23,524 nucleotides of DNA. It comes from VGKP01 sp964647695 (GTDB lineage: Archaea; Nanobdellota; Nanobdellia; Pacearchaeales; GW2011-AR1). The DNA is taken from assembly GCA_964647695.1 (NCBI GenBank), contig CAZYIS010000008.1:1-23524 (forward strand), given 5' to 3'. The notes under the pieces were generated by a model. That model saw only the letters and a list, made by a program, of their open reading frames with translations. It had not been told where the DNA came from and did no database searches. How positions within the stretch are numbered: the stretch's first letter is position 1; each line of letters opens with the position of its first letter. The translations under genes were made by a program, and so were the position numbers. Positions 13,799 to 20,667 of the stretch are shown in pieces.

Positions 13799-14158
13799 TT
13801 ACAAAGACCTACAATCCAATTTGTTATCAGTAATTCTGAAAGCATAATAAGCAGGAGTACCTGGATGCCAACCTCCACTTGAATCCGTATAGGATGCTTT
13901 CGCCAGAGTGGAATAATTTCCAGTTATACTTACCTTATATTTATCATCCACAAGCAAAGGCGTTGCTTTAACATTACTAAATGATACATGGTAAGCACAA
14001 GTTGGCGAGCTATGTCTAGTTTCAATTTGTGGAAATCCTATGGTTTCCATATCTACTCCATGAGCTTCAAAGAATGGCTTAATTGTATCTGCGTCCATTG
14101 TGGCACTAATCTTTGGTTTATTCTTCTTTTTCCCAAATATTAAACTTAATAGACTCAT
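13799..14158 (-). CDS. Hypothetical protein, last gene of the seven-gene operon (119 aa)
   Basis: A protein of 119 residues. A short N-terminal hydrophobic stretch (SLLSLIFG) followed by KKKNKPK suggests a peripheral membrane foot rather than a signal peptide. Residues 17-40 are helical; the rest alternates short strands with two cysteines (near 53 and 116). It starts in a four-base ATGA overlap with the lipoprotein gene upstream and is preceded by GAGGT, so it belongs to the operon. Family not recognised. Confidence 0.65.
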   Translation of the reverse strand: MSLLSLIFGKKKNKPKISATMDADTIKPFFEAHGVDMETIGFPQIETRHSSPTCAYHVSFSNVKATPLLVDDKYKVSITGNYSTLAKASYTDSSGGWHPGTPAYYAFRITDNKLDCRSL

Positions 14159-14565
14159 TTTGTCAATACCTCATTCACTCTTGAACTTTTTTCTACAACT
14201 ATTTTTCCTAAATATTCTTGATAGGTATTTCTTATTTTATTTACCGTATCCATATTCAATTCATACATATTATAGTGATTTGTTTGATTATTGCTAATTA
14301 TTTCAATTTCATCAACTCCATCAAAGAAATCATTTCCGTCATAATTCTTAGCTCCTCTTTGCAAGTGTGCTATATATTTTATTTTTAAACCATTTTCTTT
14401 TGTAACTTCAAGAATATGATCTGATTCATCTAAACCGTTATCATGATATCTTACCTTTTCGTTACCTATTTTACCATCAAATAGATATTGGGGATTTCCC
14501 GTACATCCAGCTAATCCGAGAGCCAATGTTCCTGCAAGTGCTAAATTTGTTAATGTTTTTCTCAT
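14155..14565 (-). CDS. Putative lipoprotein (136 aa)
   Basis: The N-terminus is a classic lipoprotein signal: basic MRKTL, a hydrophobic region, and the lipobox LAGC with Cys21 as lipid-modified residue. The mature part of about 115 residues is hydrophilic, with strands (KVRYHDNG, LKIKYIAHL, VDEIEIIS) and a C-terminal helix. It has a strong GGTGGAG ribosome site and four-base overlaps with both neighbours. Lipobox proteins are well known in bacteria and haloarchaea and less documented in DPANN-like archaea. Function unknown; probably an envelope anchor for this operon's products. Confidence 0.75.
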   Translation of the reverse strand: MRKTLTNLALAGTLALGLAGCTGNPQYLFDGKIGNEKVRYHDNGLDESDHILEVTKENGLKIKYIAHLQRGAKNYDGNDFFDGVDEIEIISNNQTNHYNMYELNMDTVNKIRNTYQEYLGKIVVEKSSRVNEVLTK

Positions 14566-15137
14566 TTTATATTCTCCACCAATAAGTCTAATCCTTTTCT
14601 CAATAAAGGAATTGTTGAAGGTAAATGTTCTTTTACGATATCGGCTGCTTTCTTTCCAGCACCGCTATAATAGAAATCCACAAATGCTCTTCCAGCAGTA
14701 TTATGAACAAGCGTATTATCTCTAAATCTTCTCAGCACATTAACTTCTGGAGCATTTATGTTACCATAAACTGCAGTTGCTATAAAACAACCTTCATCGT
14801 AATCTTTTGATGTTTCAGTTCTAACATTACCTTTGGTTAATATGGTAACTTCTCTACAAGCTTCAAGAACTAAACCATCCTCCGTTTCAATGTCAAGGCG
14901 ATTATGAGGTTCAAAATATCGAGCAGTAACTAATTCTTTATTTCCATCCATAAGATGATATCTAGTTATTGTGGGAGTCATCATAAATGCATCATGGTCT
15001 TTCTCTTCGACTACTTTCGCATTAGGATATTTGCCTTTTATTTTATCTCTTACTTGTTCAAGCGAGTATCTCAATGTCTCGTTGTTATTTCCGCTATTAA
15101 GAGCAACTTTTAATCCTTCTAATGGTGTATTTGTCAT
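14562..15137 (-). CDS. CFI-box domain protein (191 aa)
   Basis: Residues 117-160 (CFIATAVYGN, PEVNVLRRFRD, then GRAFVDFYYSGA) match the CFI-box C-terminal domain, a short module known from diverse bacteria and archaea and of unknown role, possibly in surface sorting or protein contact. Here no signal peptide or N-terminal membrane helix precedes it, so the protein appears cytosolic unless exported in another way. The N-terminal 110 residues include a region with a DUF-like look (KGKYPNAKVVEEKDHDAF). It has strong GGAGGT upstream, a one-base gap from the upstream gene, and a four-base overlap with the lipoprotein gene downstream. Confidence 0.75.
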   Translation of the reverse strand: MTNTPLEGLKVALNSGNNNETLRYSLEQVRDKIKGKYPNAKVVEEKDHDAFMMTPTITRYHLMDGNKELVTARYFEPHNRLDIETEDGLVLEACREVTILTKGNVRTETSKDYDEGCFIATAVYGNINAPEVNVLRRFRDNTLVHNTAGRAFVDFYYSGAGKKAADIVKEHLPSTIPLLRKGLDLLVENIK

Positions 15138-15138
15138 T

Positions 15139-15402
15139 TTATTTTACCTCCAACTGATTTAATTTATGAAAATTAGTTGAATAATACATTGGAATTCTCC
15201 CATCTACTTCTATATATGCTCTTTGACCATTAAGTACATAGAACTTTTGACCATTTTCTTCCTTAAGAGTAGGTTTAGCATCTTCCATCTTTTCTTCTAA
15301 TCCATTTATTTTTTTCTCCATATCTACCGTTCTAAAATGAGTACTGCAACTACTAAGCATTGTTGCAACCATCATAATATATAACCCTGTTCTGTCAGTC
15401 AT
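15139..15402 (-). CDS. Small putative lipoprotein (87 aa)
   Basis: An N-terminal hydrophobic stretch (GLYIMMVATMLSSC) ends in a lipobox-like LSSC with Cys19. A short coiled-coil helix (MEKKINGLEEKMEDAKPTL) follows, then a small strand-rich end. The ribosome site GGAGGA lies seven bases before the ATG, and the gene overlaps the previous one by four bases. The layout, lipid anchor plus coiled coil plus small domain, fits a small envelope spacer or accessory protein. Family not recognised; the lipobox is slightly weaker than that of the other lipoprotein. Confidence 0.65.
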   Translation of the reverse strand: MTDRTGLYIMMVATMLSSCSTHFRTVDMEKKINGLEEKMEDAKPTLKEENGQKFYVLNGQRAYIEVDGRIPMYYSTNFHKLNQLEVK

Positions 15403-15686
15403 CTTAATTCCTCCGGCATGTTTTTAAGATCATATTGAATTTGACCCAAAGTCAATATTCCTTTTTGTAAATCTGCAATAGGCACATTAGTTTCTCCAGC
15501 TATTTTAGCTCTATAAAATTCAGTACTAAGATGATAAGATTCGGCATCTATTTTACTATTCATATATCTAACAATTTCTTTTCTTTCAGTTTTTCTCCCT
15601 TGGCTCACTCCGAAATCGTAAAAAAAAGTTCCTACTAGTAATCCTACTAATCCTCCAAGTACAAATGCTTTGTTAAATTCGCTCAT
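15399..15686 (-). CDS. Small membrane protein with glycine-rich helix (95 aa)
   Basis: One N-terminal hydrophobic helix (about 7-26, FVLGGLVGLLVGTFFYDFGV) with repeated GxxxG-like spacing, which favours helix packing. Residues 30-95 are charged and mostly helical. GAGGAG lies upstream of the start, one base separates it from the upstream gene, and its stop overlaps the lipoprotein start. Probably a single-pass membrane component. No family recognised. Confidence 0.65.
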   Translation of the reverse strand: MSEFNKAFVLGGLVGLLVGTFFYDFGVSQGRKTERKEIVRYMNSKIDAESYHLSTEFYRAKIAGETNVPIADLQKGILTLGQIQYDLKNMPEELR

Positions 15687-15687
15687 T

Positions 15688-16314
15688 TTATTTTCTCCTC
15701 ACTGCATCATAGGCAGATTGCAGTAATTTCATATCATTTGTAGTTCCTCTATAGCCCATAACCGGTTCAGCCATATCAATAGAACCATCATTTCCATAAT
15801 CTGCTCCATGGATTCTAGTATTTCCATCATTCATTATTACCACAGTTCTATTTGCTTCTTTTCGAGTTTCCATATTAAAGTTCAGATAATTAGTTTTAGC
15901 AACTTCTACTTTCTTTTCAAAAAGACTTTCCTTTGTAGGGTGCATTTTATAGAAATTAGAGGTTACTTCAGAAAATAATGCCTGATCCTGGGTGCTTACT
16001 TGAAATTTGCTTCCAGTCATAGCATTATATACATAATCTGCTTTACCATCATAATTAGTATCCACTACTCTTGTTTCAATTCCACTAGGTACTCCTTTTC
16101 TCATAACTACACCATTATCTCTTTTATCATATTGGACAATATATTCAGATCCATCTTTCTTTATCTTTTCCTGACCTTTTACATTAAGCATCTCAGGTAT
16201 TGCTATTATTGAACATAATCCGGCAAATGCTAACATTCCACTTGCAAAGTAAATGAAATTTTCATTAGACTTTATTTTTTGTGCTTTTCTCATATCTTTT
16301 GCTAGTTGGTCCAT
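15688..16314 (-). CDS. Membrane-anchored protein with two calcium-loop-like motifs (208 aa)
   Basis: A single membrane helix lies at about residues 19-40. The exterior part contains two loops of the dockerin/EF-hand-like D-x-N/G-x-D-G-x-x-D pattern: DTNYDGKAD (85-93) and DYGNDGSID (172-180). They are 87 residues apart, unlike the adjacent pair of a dockerin, so the form may be a duplicated or VCBS-like unit. Calcium binding is inferred from the loop residues only. A strong GGGAGGA precedes the start, and it overlaps the first gene by 13 bases. Cys34 is within the helix. Likely an extracellular, metal-stabilised envelope component. Confidence 0.65.
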   Translation of the reverse strand: MDQLAKDMRKAQKIKSNENFIYFASGMLAFAGLCSIIAIPEMLNVKGQEKIKKDGSEYIVQYDKRDNGVVMRKGVPSGIETRVVDTNYDGKADYVYNAMTGSKFQVSTQDQALFSEVTSNFYKMHPTKESLFEKKVEVAKTNYLNFNMETRKEANRTVVIMNDGNTRIHGADYGNDGSIDMAEPVMGYRGTTNDMKLLQSAYDAVRRK

Positions 16315-16634
16315 TGTATTGTTCCTCCCATGTAATCAGCTTGAATAGTTCCATATCCTTCATTAAGCACTTTTCTGCCTTGTTCGAGATATTGATTTGC
16401 AGCAGCAACTATTCCATATTTTAAGAATGGATGTTCCTTTGTTTGATCAAGAGTCAATGCAGCCGTGTTATTAGCTTCAGCATAACCTCTGCTCATCTGA
16501 ACTTCTCCAAGACTTGCCAGTGTGGTAACATATTCTAATCCAAAGGCAGCAGTTCCAACCCCTGTTGCTATTGCAGCAGAGACCAGAGCTACTCTTGAAT
16601 AGCTCATCAGTTTGTTTTTGATTGTTTGTTTCAT
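16302..16634 (-). CDS. Single-pass membrane protein, first gene of the seven-gene operon (110 aa)
   Basis: The N-terminus (MKQTIKNKLMSYSRVALVS) is basic and leads into an Ala/Gly-rich hydrophobic helix (about 14-36). The remaining 70 residues have no cysteine and are mostly helical. The gene is promoter-proximal and diverges from the Lrp-type regulator. A weak GAGGA lies about 15 bases upstream of the ATG. The helix may be a signal peptide (Sec) rather than an anchor; the residues after it do not decide. No family recognised. Confidence 0.65.
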   Translation of the reverse strand: MKQTIKNKLMSYSRVALVSAAIATGVGTAAFGLEYVTTLASLGEVQMSRGYAEANNTAALTLDQTKEHPFLKYGIVAAANQYLEQGRKVLNEGYGTIQADYMGGTIQWTN

Positions 16635-16660
16635 TTTGAGTTTTTGTTTTCCTCAATTAC

Positions 16661-16680
16661 TATAGTATATCGGTATATTA
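16661..16680 (-). promoter_or_regulatory. Promoter region of the seven-gene operon
   Basis: Minus-strand taatataccgatatactata holds two TATA-like elements (16671-16680 and 16661-16670), centred about 42 and 31 bases before the ATG. The direct repeat ATATAC could be a regulator site, but the exact start is unclear. Confidence 0.4.
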
Positions 16681-16717
16681 GAACTCTTTTATCAAATAAT
16701 GCGTTAAAACCGTTAAA

Positions 16718-16725
16718 TTTATATA
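16718..16725 (+). promoter_or_regulatory. TATA box of the Lrp-type regulator gene
   Basis: The sequence tttatata is centred 26 bases before the ATG at 16748, predicting a leaderless mRNA. Just upstream is a repeated cgttaaa (gcgttaaaaccgttaaa), a possible operator shared with the divergent promoter. Confidence 0.6.
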
Positions 16726-16747
16726 CTAAATAAGGTTAATACTAATT

Positions 16748-17701
16748 ATGCCCCAGATAGATGAAGAGCATTCAAAAACTGAAAAACTCGATGCCCGAGA
16801 TCTAAAAATAATAAATCTTCTAAGAGAAAACTCTAGAGAAACCTACCAGCAAATAGCAAAAAAATTATTACTTTCCCATGATGCCGTGGCCTATAGAATA
16901 AAACGATTGGAAAAACTAGGAATTATTTCCAAATACACCCTAGATCTAAACTATCGTCTTCTGGGCTATGAAGAATATATATTATTTTTACAATTGGTCG
17001 AATATAGGCCCCACGATTTAGAAAATCTTTACTCCTACTTGAAAAAAACTAAAATATTTTCCCAAGCAGTATATTATTCTGGAAATAAGGATTTAACCAT
17101 TTCCATAAAGCCTAGAAATCTAGAAGAAACTGATAAAATTTTAACCGAAATAAATAATAAATTTTCCAAAATGATCATTGCCCAGGATTTTGTAAGAAAA
17201 GTAAAAAACCTAATCAAAGAAGATGAAGTGCCCAAAAGAATTAAATTAGATATAGATGAAAAAGACAAAAAGATAATAAATCTGCTTTTAGAAAATAGTC
17301 GAATGAGTTCGGTAGATATTGGATTTAAACTATCTCTGAGCCCCGATGCCGTAATTTATAGGATAAAAAAACTAGTTGAACTAGGAATAATAAGAAAATT
17401 CACCCTAAGTCTCAATGTAAATAAACTAGGAAAACATTGGTACACTGCCCTCTTGATAATGAACCTATTTACGAAAGAAGAGGAAGAAAAACTAAAAGAT
17501 TATGCCCTAAAAAATAAGGATGTAATTAGAATCTATAGAACCATAGGAGAATGGAATGTACTTATTGACTTTTTAGCCACCGATGCCCGAGATTTTCACA
17601 AATTCATCAGGGAAATAAAAGTCCTTCTGGGTACAAGTCTAAAGGATTATGATTACTCTCTAGCTTACAAAGAGATAAAGGACGATTTCCAAATTGAATA
17701 G
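16748..17701 (+). CDS. Tandem Lrp/AsnC-family transcriptional regulator
   Basis: A protein of 317 residues holding two complete Lrp-type modules. Module 1 (about 14-155) has the winged helix (DARDLKIINLLRENSR, then IAKKLLLSHDAVAYRIKRLEKLGII) and a RAM-like effector domain. Module 2 (about 167-312) repeats it (DIDEKDKKIINLLLENSR, then FKLSLSPDAVIYRIKKLVELGII). Lrp/AsnC proteins normally dimerise; a fused pair makes an internal pseudo-dimer, as I recall from other DPANN and archaeal genomes. The family senses amino acids or other small molecules. It diverges from the seven-gene membrane operon and probably controls itself, and possibly that operon. Confidence 0.88.
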   Translation: MPQIDEEHSKTEKLDARDLKIINLLRENSRETYQQIAKKLLLSHDAVAYRIKRLEKLGIISKYTLDLNYRLLGYEEYILFLQLVEYRPHDLENLYSYLKKTKIFSQAVYYSGNKDLTISIKPRNLEETDKILTEINNKFSKMIIAQDFVRKVKNLIKEDEVPKRIKLDIDEKDKKIINLLLENSRMSSVDIGFKLSLSPDAVIYRIKKLVELGIIRKFTLSLNVNKLGKHWYTALLIMNLFTKEEEEKLKDYALKNKDVIRIYRTIGEWNVLIDFLATDARDFHKFIREIKVLLGTSLKDYDYSLAYKEIKDDFQIE

Positions 17702-17703
17702 CT

Positions 17704-17711
17704 TTTTATAT
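17704..17711 (+). promoter_or_regulatory. TATA box of the D-2-hydroxyacid dehydrogenase, SD-only leader
   Basis: The sequence ttttatat is centred 35 bases before the ATG at 17743. The predicted leader of about 10 bases is mostly AGGTGATC, a full match to the archaeal anti-SD. Confidence 0.6.
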
Positions 17712-17742
17712 CTCTTTTTGCTCTAATAATCAAGGTGATCAT

Positions 17743-18747
17743 ATGAACATAGCATTCTTCGATGTACAGGATTGGGAAATGGAGATTCTTAAAAAAGATT
17801 TTTCAGGAAATAAGCTACGTTTCTTTTTACATTCTCTTAGTCCTAATAATGTGGATGAAGTTGTTGATTGTGCCATAATTTCAACTTCCATTTATTCAAA
17901 AATAAATAAAGATTTATTAGACCGATTACCTAACCTAAAATTTATCACCACCCGATCCATGGGTGTAGATCACATAGACCTTTCAGAATGCAATAAACGA
18001 GGAATTAAAGTTTCCAATGCTCCCCACTACGGTGATAATTCGGTAGCGGAACATGCTTTCGGTTTAATATTATCTCTATCAAAAAATATTCATAGATCCT
18101 ACATTAGAACATTAAATGAAAATCATCAAATTGAAGGTCTAAGAGGTTTCGATCTTAAGGGAAAAACTCTAGGAGTCATAGGTGTTGGACGCATAGGCGG
18201 TAAAGTAGTTCAAATCGCTCGTGGTTTTGAAATGAAAGTAATTGCCCATTCCCATTCCCAAGATAAAAAGCTTGCTAAAAAACTAGGTTTTTCCTACACC
18301 TCTTTAAATGAATTGTTAAAAAAATCAGACATAGTTACTCTTCATGTTCCCTACTGCAAAGAAAATCATCATCTAATCAACCCTTCAACATTAAAACTTA
18401 TGAAACCTTCAGCATTTTTAATTAACACTTCTAGAGGACCAGTAGTAGACACCAAAGCTCTTCTTTCAGCTCTTAAAAACAATAAACTGGCCGGAGCAGG
18501 ACTGGACGTTATAGAGGGAGAAGATCTGATGAGAGATGAACACGAACAATTACATTTTCTAAATAAATTGGATATTCAAAAACTTCAACAATTAGCTCTG
18601 GACCATAGAATCATAAGAAATGAAAAAGTAGTATTCACACCCCACATAGCATTCTACACCGAAGAAGCCATAAGAAGAATTATAGAAGTAACCATTGAAA
18701 ATATTCAATCTTTTATCAAAAAGAAACCTATTAATTTAGTTAAATAA
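17743..18747 (+). CDS. D-2-hydroxyacid dehydrogenase, D-lactate dehydrogenase-like
   Basis: A protein of 334 residues of the D-isomer-specific 2-hydroxyacid dehydrogenase family. The nucleotide-binding motif is GVGRIG (147-152) in a Rossmann domain. The catalytic Arg is Arg231 in NTSRGPVVD, with Glu258 or Glu260 in VIEGED as the acid and His301 in TPHIAFYT as the base. The insertion between VIEGED and TPHIAFYTEEA, plus the LHVPYCKENHHLI segment, favours the D-lactate dehydrogenase branch over phosphoglycerate dehydrogenase. In a fermentative cell it would regenerate NAD by reducing pyruvate to D-lactate. The start has AGGTGATC upstream. The sugar kinase gene starts one base after the stop. 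Confidence 0.88.
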   Translation: MNIAFFDVQDWEMEILKKDFSGNKLRFFLHSLSPNNVDEVVDCAIISTSIYSKINKDLLDRLPNLKFITTRSMGVDHIDLSECNKRGIKVSNAPHYGDNSVAEHAFGLILSLSKNIHRSYIRTLNENHQIEGLRGFDLKGKTLGVIGVGRIGGKVVQIARGFEMKVIAHSHSQDKKLAKKLGFSYTSLNELLKKSDIVTLHVPYCKENHHLINPSTLKLMKPSAFLINTSRGPVVDTKALLSALKNNKLAGAGLDVIEGEDLMRDEHEQLHFLNKLDIQKLQQLALDHRIIRNEKVVFTPHIAFYTEEAIRRIIEVTIENIQSFIKKKPINLVK

Positions 18748-18748
18748 A

Positions 18749-19666
18749 ATGTACGATATAATAACTCTCGGCAGCGCAAATGTGGATATTTTTGTAAAAA
18801 CAAAAATAAAACCTGAAATAAATAAACATCTAGATCACTACGACATTGCCTATCATTTAGGAGATAAACTATTGGTTGAAGATCTCCACATAACCACTGG
18901 AGGGGGCGGAACTAACACTGCCGTCGCATTTTCTCGTCTAGGTCTAAAAACAGGTTATATTGGATGTATCGGTAAGGATGTTAACGGCACTCTTATTTTG
19001 AATGAATTAAAAAAAGAAAAAGTCACATTCCTAGGAAAAATAAAAGAAGGGAACACTGGACTCTCAGTTATTCTTCCCGGAAGTCATGATAGAACCATTC
19101 TAGCCCATAAGGGAGTTAATAATAATCTTTCCATAAAAGACCTAAAATTAGATCGCATACAAACCAAGTGGCTCTATGTTTCTTCCATGCTGGGCCAAAG
19201 TTTTGAAACTGCCGAAAGCTTAATATTCCTTGCAAAAAAGAGAAAAACAAAAATCGCTATTAACCTTAGTGCCTATGTTGCTTCTTTAGGTCTAGACAAA
19301 CTTTCCCAATTACTCAGCAGTGCCGATGTGCTAATTCTTAACAAAGAAGAAGCCCAACTATTAACCAAAGAAAAAGATCTGGATAAAATATTAAATAAAA
19401 TCTATGAACACACCTATGGAAAAGTAGTCATTACTTCCGGATCAGGCCACATCATAGCATCCGACTCTCTTAGAGTTTTCACAAAACAAATTCATCCCAT
19501 TAATCCAGTGGACAAAACCGGAGCAGGAGATGCCTTTGCCGCAGGATTTGTTTATTCCATGATAAAAGGTAAGTCCATTCAAGAAGCAATGGATGCTGGA
19601 CATAAAGAAGCACTTTCAGTCATGGCTTATATTGGTGCTAAGAATAACCTTCTTAAGAAATTGTAA
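18749..19666 (+). CDS. PfkB-family carbohydrate kinase
   Basis: A 305-residue kinase of the ribokinase/PfkB family. PfkB signature 1 is at GGGGTNTAVAFSRLG (51-65), the N-x-x-E motif in ILNKEEAQ (196-203), and the C-terminal signature is DKTGAGDAFAAGF (255-267), with catalytic Asp261 after the anion hole. The ASN/NVDIF start (10-15) suits sugar or nucleoside substrates. Candidates are ribose, adenosine or another sugar; ribose would feed PRPP synthase and transketolase. It is cotranscribed with the dehydrogenase upstream. Confidence 0.87.
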   Translation: MYDIITLGSANVDIFVKTKIKPEINKHLDHYDIAYHLGDKLLVEDLHITTGGGGTNTAVAFSRLGLKTGYIGCIGKDVNGTLILNELKKEKVTFLGKIKEGNTGLSVILPGSHDRTILAHKGVNNNLSIKDLKLDRIQTKWLYVSSMLGQSFETAESLIFLAKKRKTKIAINLSAYVASLGLDKLSQLLSSADVLILNKEEAQLLTKEKDLDKILNKIYEHTYGKVVITSGSGHIIASDSLRVFTKQIHPINPVDKTGAGDAFAAGFVYSMIKGKSIQEAMDAGHKEALSVMAYIGAKNNLLKKL

Positions 19667-19674
19667 TTTTAACC

Positions 19675-19926
19675 ATGGTCAAAAAACAAATTCATGAAAA
19701 AGAAGTCCACAAATTACCCTTAGATTTGAAAAGAGACATTAATTCTACTAAAGAAGCATTAGCTGCATGGAAAGATATAACTCCTCTGGCAAGAAATGAA
19801 TGGATTTGCTGGGTTGAATCTGCCAAAAAACAAGAAACCCGAGATCATAGGATTAAAAGAACCTGCGAAGATCTCATGAACGGAAAACGCAGACCCTGTT
19901 GTTGGGCCGGCTGTCCACATCGCTAA
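19675..19926 (+). CDS. YdeI/OmdA-family protein (83 aa)
   Basis: An 83-residue protein matching the bacteriocin-protection YdeI/OmpD-associated (OmdA) family. The diagnostic end is LARNEWICWVESAKK followed by ETRDHRIKRT and the RRPCCWAGCPHR tail, with cysteines that may bind metal. The family is widespread and poorly understood; some bacterial members are linked to stress. It follows the kinase gene after eight bases, in the same operon, and nearly touches the convergent hypothetical gene (12-base gap). Confidence 0.8.
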   Translation: MVKKQIHEKEVHKLPLDLKRDINSTKEALAAWKDITPLARNEWICWVESAKKQETRDHRIKRTCEDLMNGKRRPCCWAGCPHR

Positions 19927-19938
19927 TAATTCAAAGTT

Positions 19939-20220
19939 TTATCCAGTTATTACTTTCAAACAATAGCCCAGATTTCTTTTAATTTCCCAACTTCTGTGGT
20001 CGAGGTCATTTTCAGAATATATTCCTGTAGTTACAAAAGTTGAAACATAGTTTCCCAAAAATGCTAATGGTTTAAATTGGGTTGAAAATCTTAATCTATA
20101 ATGTTTAGAATAAATATAATCTAAATAGGTTACACTGTTTTTAAAAAATACTCCTTCAGATATCACTACATCTTTATTTAGTGGCAATATTAGCTCATTA
20201 TTAGTTTTATTTTCCAGCAT
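19939..20220 (-). CDS. Hypothetical protein (93 aa)
   Basis: A 93-residue protein I do not recognise. It looks strand-rich (ELILPLNKDVVISEG, VTYLDYIYSKHYRLRFS, VSTFVTTGIYS) with a short helical end and one cysteine; no signal peptide or membrane helix. It has its own TATA box placed for a leaderless mRNA and is one of three unknown genes in this minus-strand stretch, each with its own promoter. Confidence 0.6.
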   Translation of the reverse strand: MLENKTNNELILPLNKDVVISEGVFFKNSVTYLDYIYSKHYRLRFSTQFKPLAFLGNYVSTFVTTGIYSENDLDHRSWEIKRNLGYCLKVITG

Positions 20221-20241
20221 TTTGGTTCAGATACAGCACTA

Positions 20242-20249
20242 TTTTTAAA
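20242..20249 (-). promoter_or_regulatory. TATA box of the 93-aa hypothetical gene
   Basis: Minus-strand tttaaaaa is centred 25 bases before the ATG at 20220. Leaderless. Confidence 0.6.
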
Positions 20250-20281
20250 CATTTCCAAAAAACTAAACAGTTATCCGAATA

Positions 20282-20614
20282 CTATCTTCGCGTACTTTCT
20301 GCTAGAACATAGTTTGCCAAGCGTTTTTCTTGTTGAAGAGCAGTATGTAATAAGGCAATTTGGAATTCTGCTGGAGAAATATTAGACTTCTTTAGAGCAT
20401 AGGAAAATGCGCCCGATCCATCAATCATCCTAACTGCTTCTTCCGGAGTAACTTCTTGATGTATCAAATCTTCAAGAGTTCTGTCTTGTATAAAATGACC
20501 ATTTCCTCCAATGAGAGCAACATAACCATTAGGTGGATCTCTAGGATTCATTACAATTTGCAAAGGCAAAGTTGGATGTTTATATACTTCTTCACCAATA
20601 AATTCATTTCCCAT
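20282..20614 (-). CDS. Hypothetical protein (110 aa)
   Basis: A soluble protein of 110 residues, not recognised. Residues 1-45 include strands (LPLQIVMNPRD, GYVALIGGNGHFIQD); the rest is helical, with a conserved-looking segment VTPEEAVRMIDGSGAFSYALKK and a C-terminal helix (FQIALLHTALQQEKRLANYVL). No cysteine, membrane helix or catalytic motif. Own TATA box. The tone of the sequence suggests a small alpha/beta domain, without a named family. Confidence 0.6.
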   Translation of the reverse strand: MGNEFIGEEVYKHPTLPLQIVMNPRDPPNGYVALIGGNGHFIQDRTLEDLIHQEVTPEEAVRMIDGSGAFSYALKKSNISPAEFQIALLHTALQQEKRLANYVLAESTRR

Positions 20615-20636
20615 CCAAATGAGCTAAAAGTTCACT

Positions 20637-20643
20637 ATTTAAT
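20637..20643 (-). promoter_or_regulatory. TATA box of the 110-aa hypothetical gene
   Basis: Minus-strand attaaat is centred 26 bases before the ATG at 20614. Leaderless. Confidence 0.5.
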
Positions 20644-20667
20644 TATTATTGTACTAGAAAAACCAAA

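Noticed and set aside
12315..16634. Integrated virus or plasmid origin for the ten-gene block
   Set aside because: No integrase, replication, capsid or portal-like gene, no flanking repeat or tRNA, and base composition looks like the neighbours.
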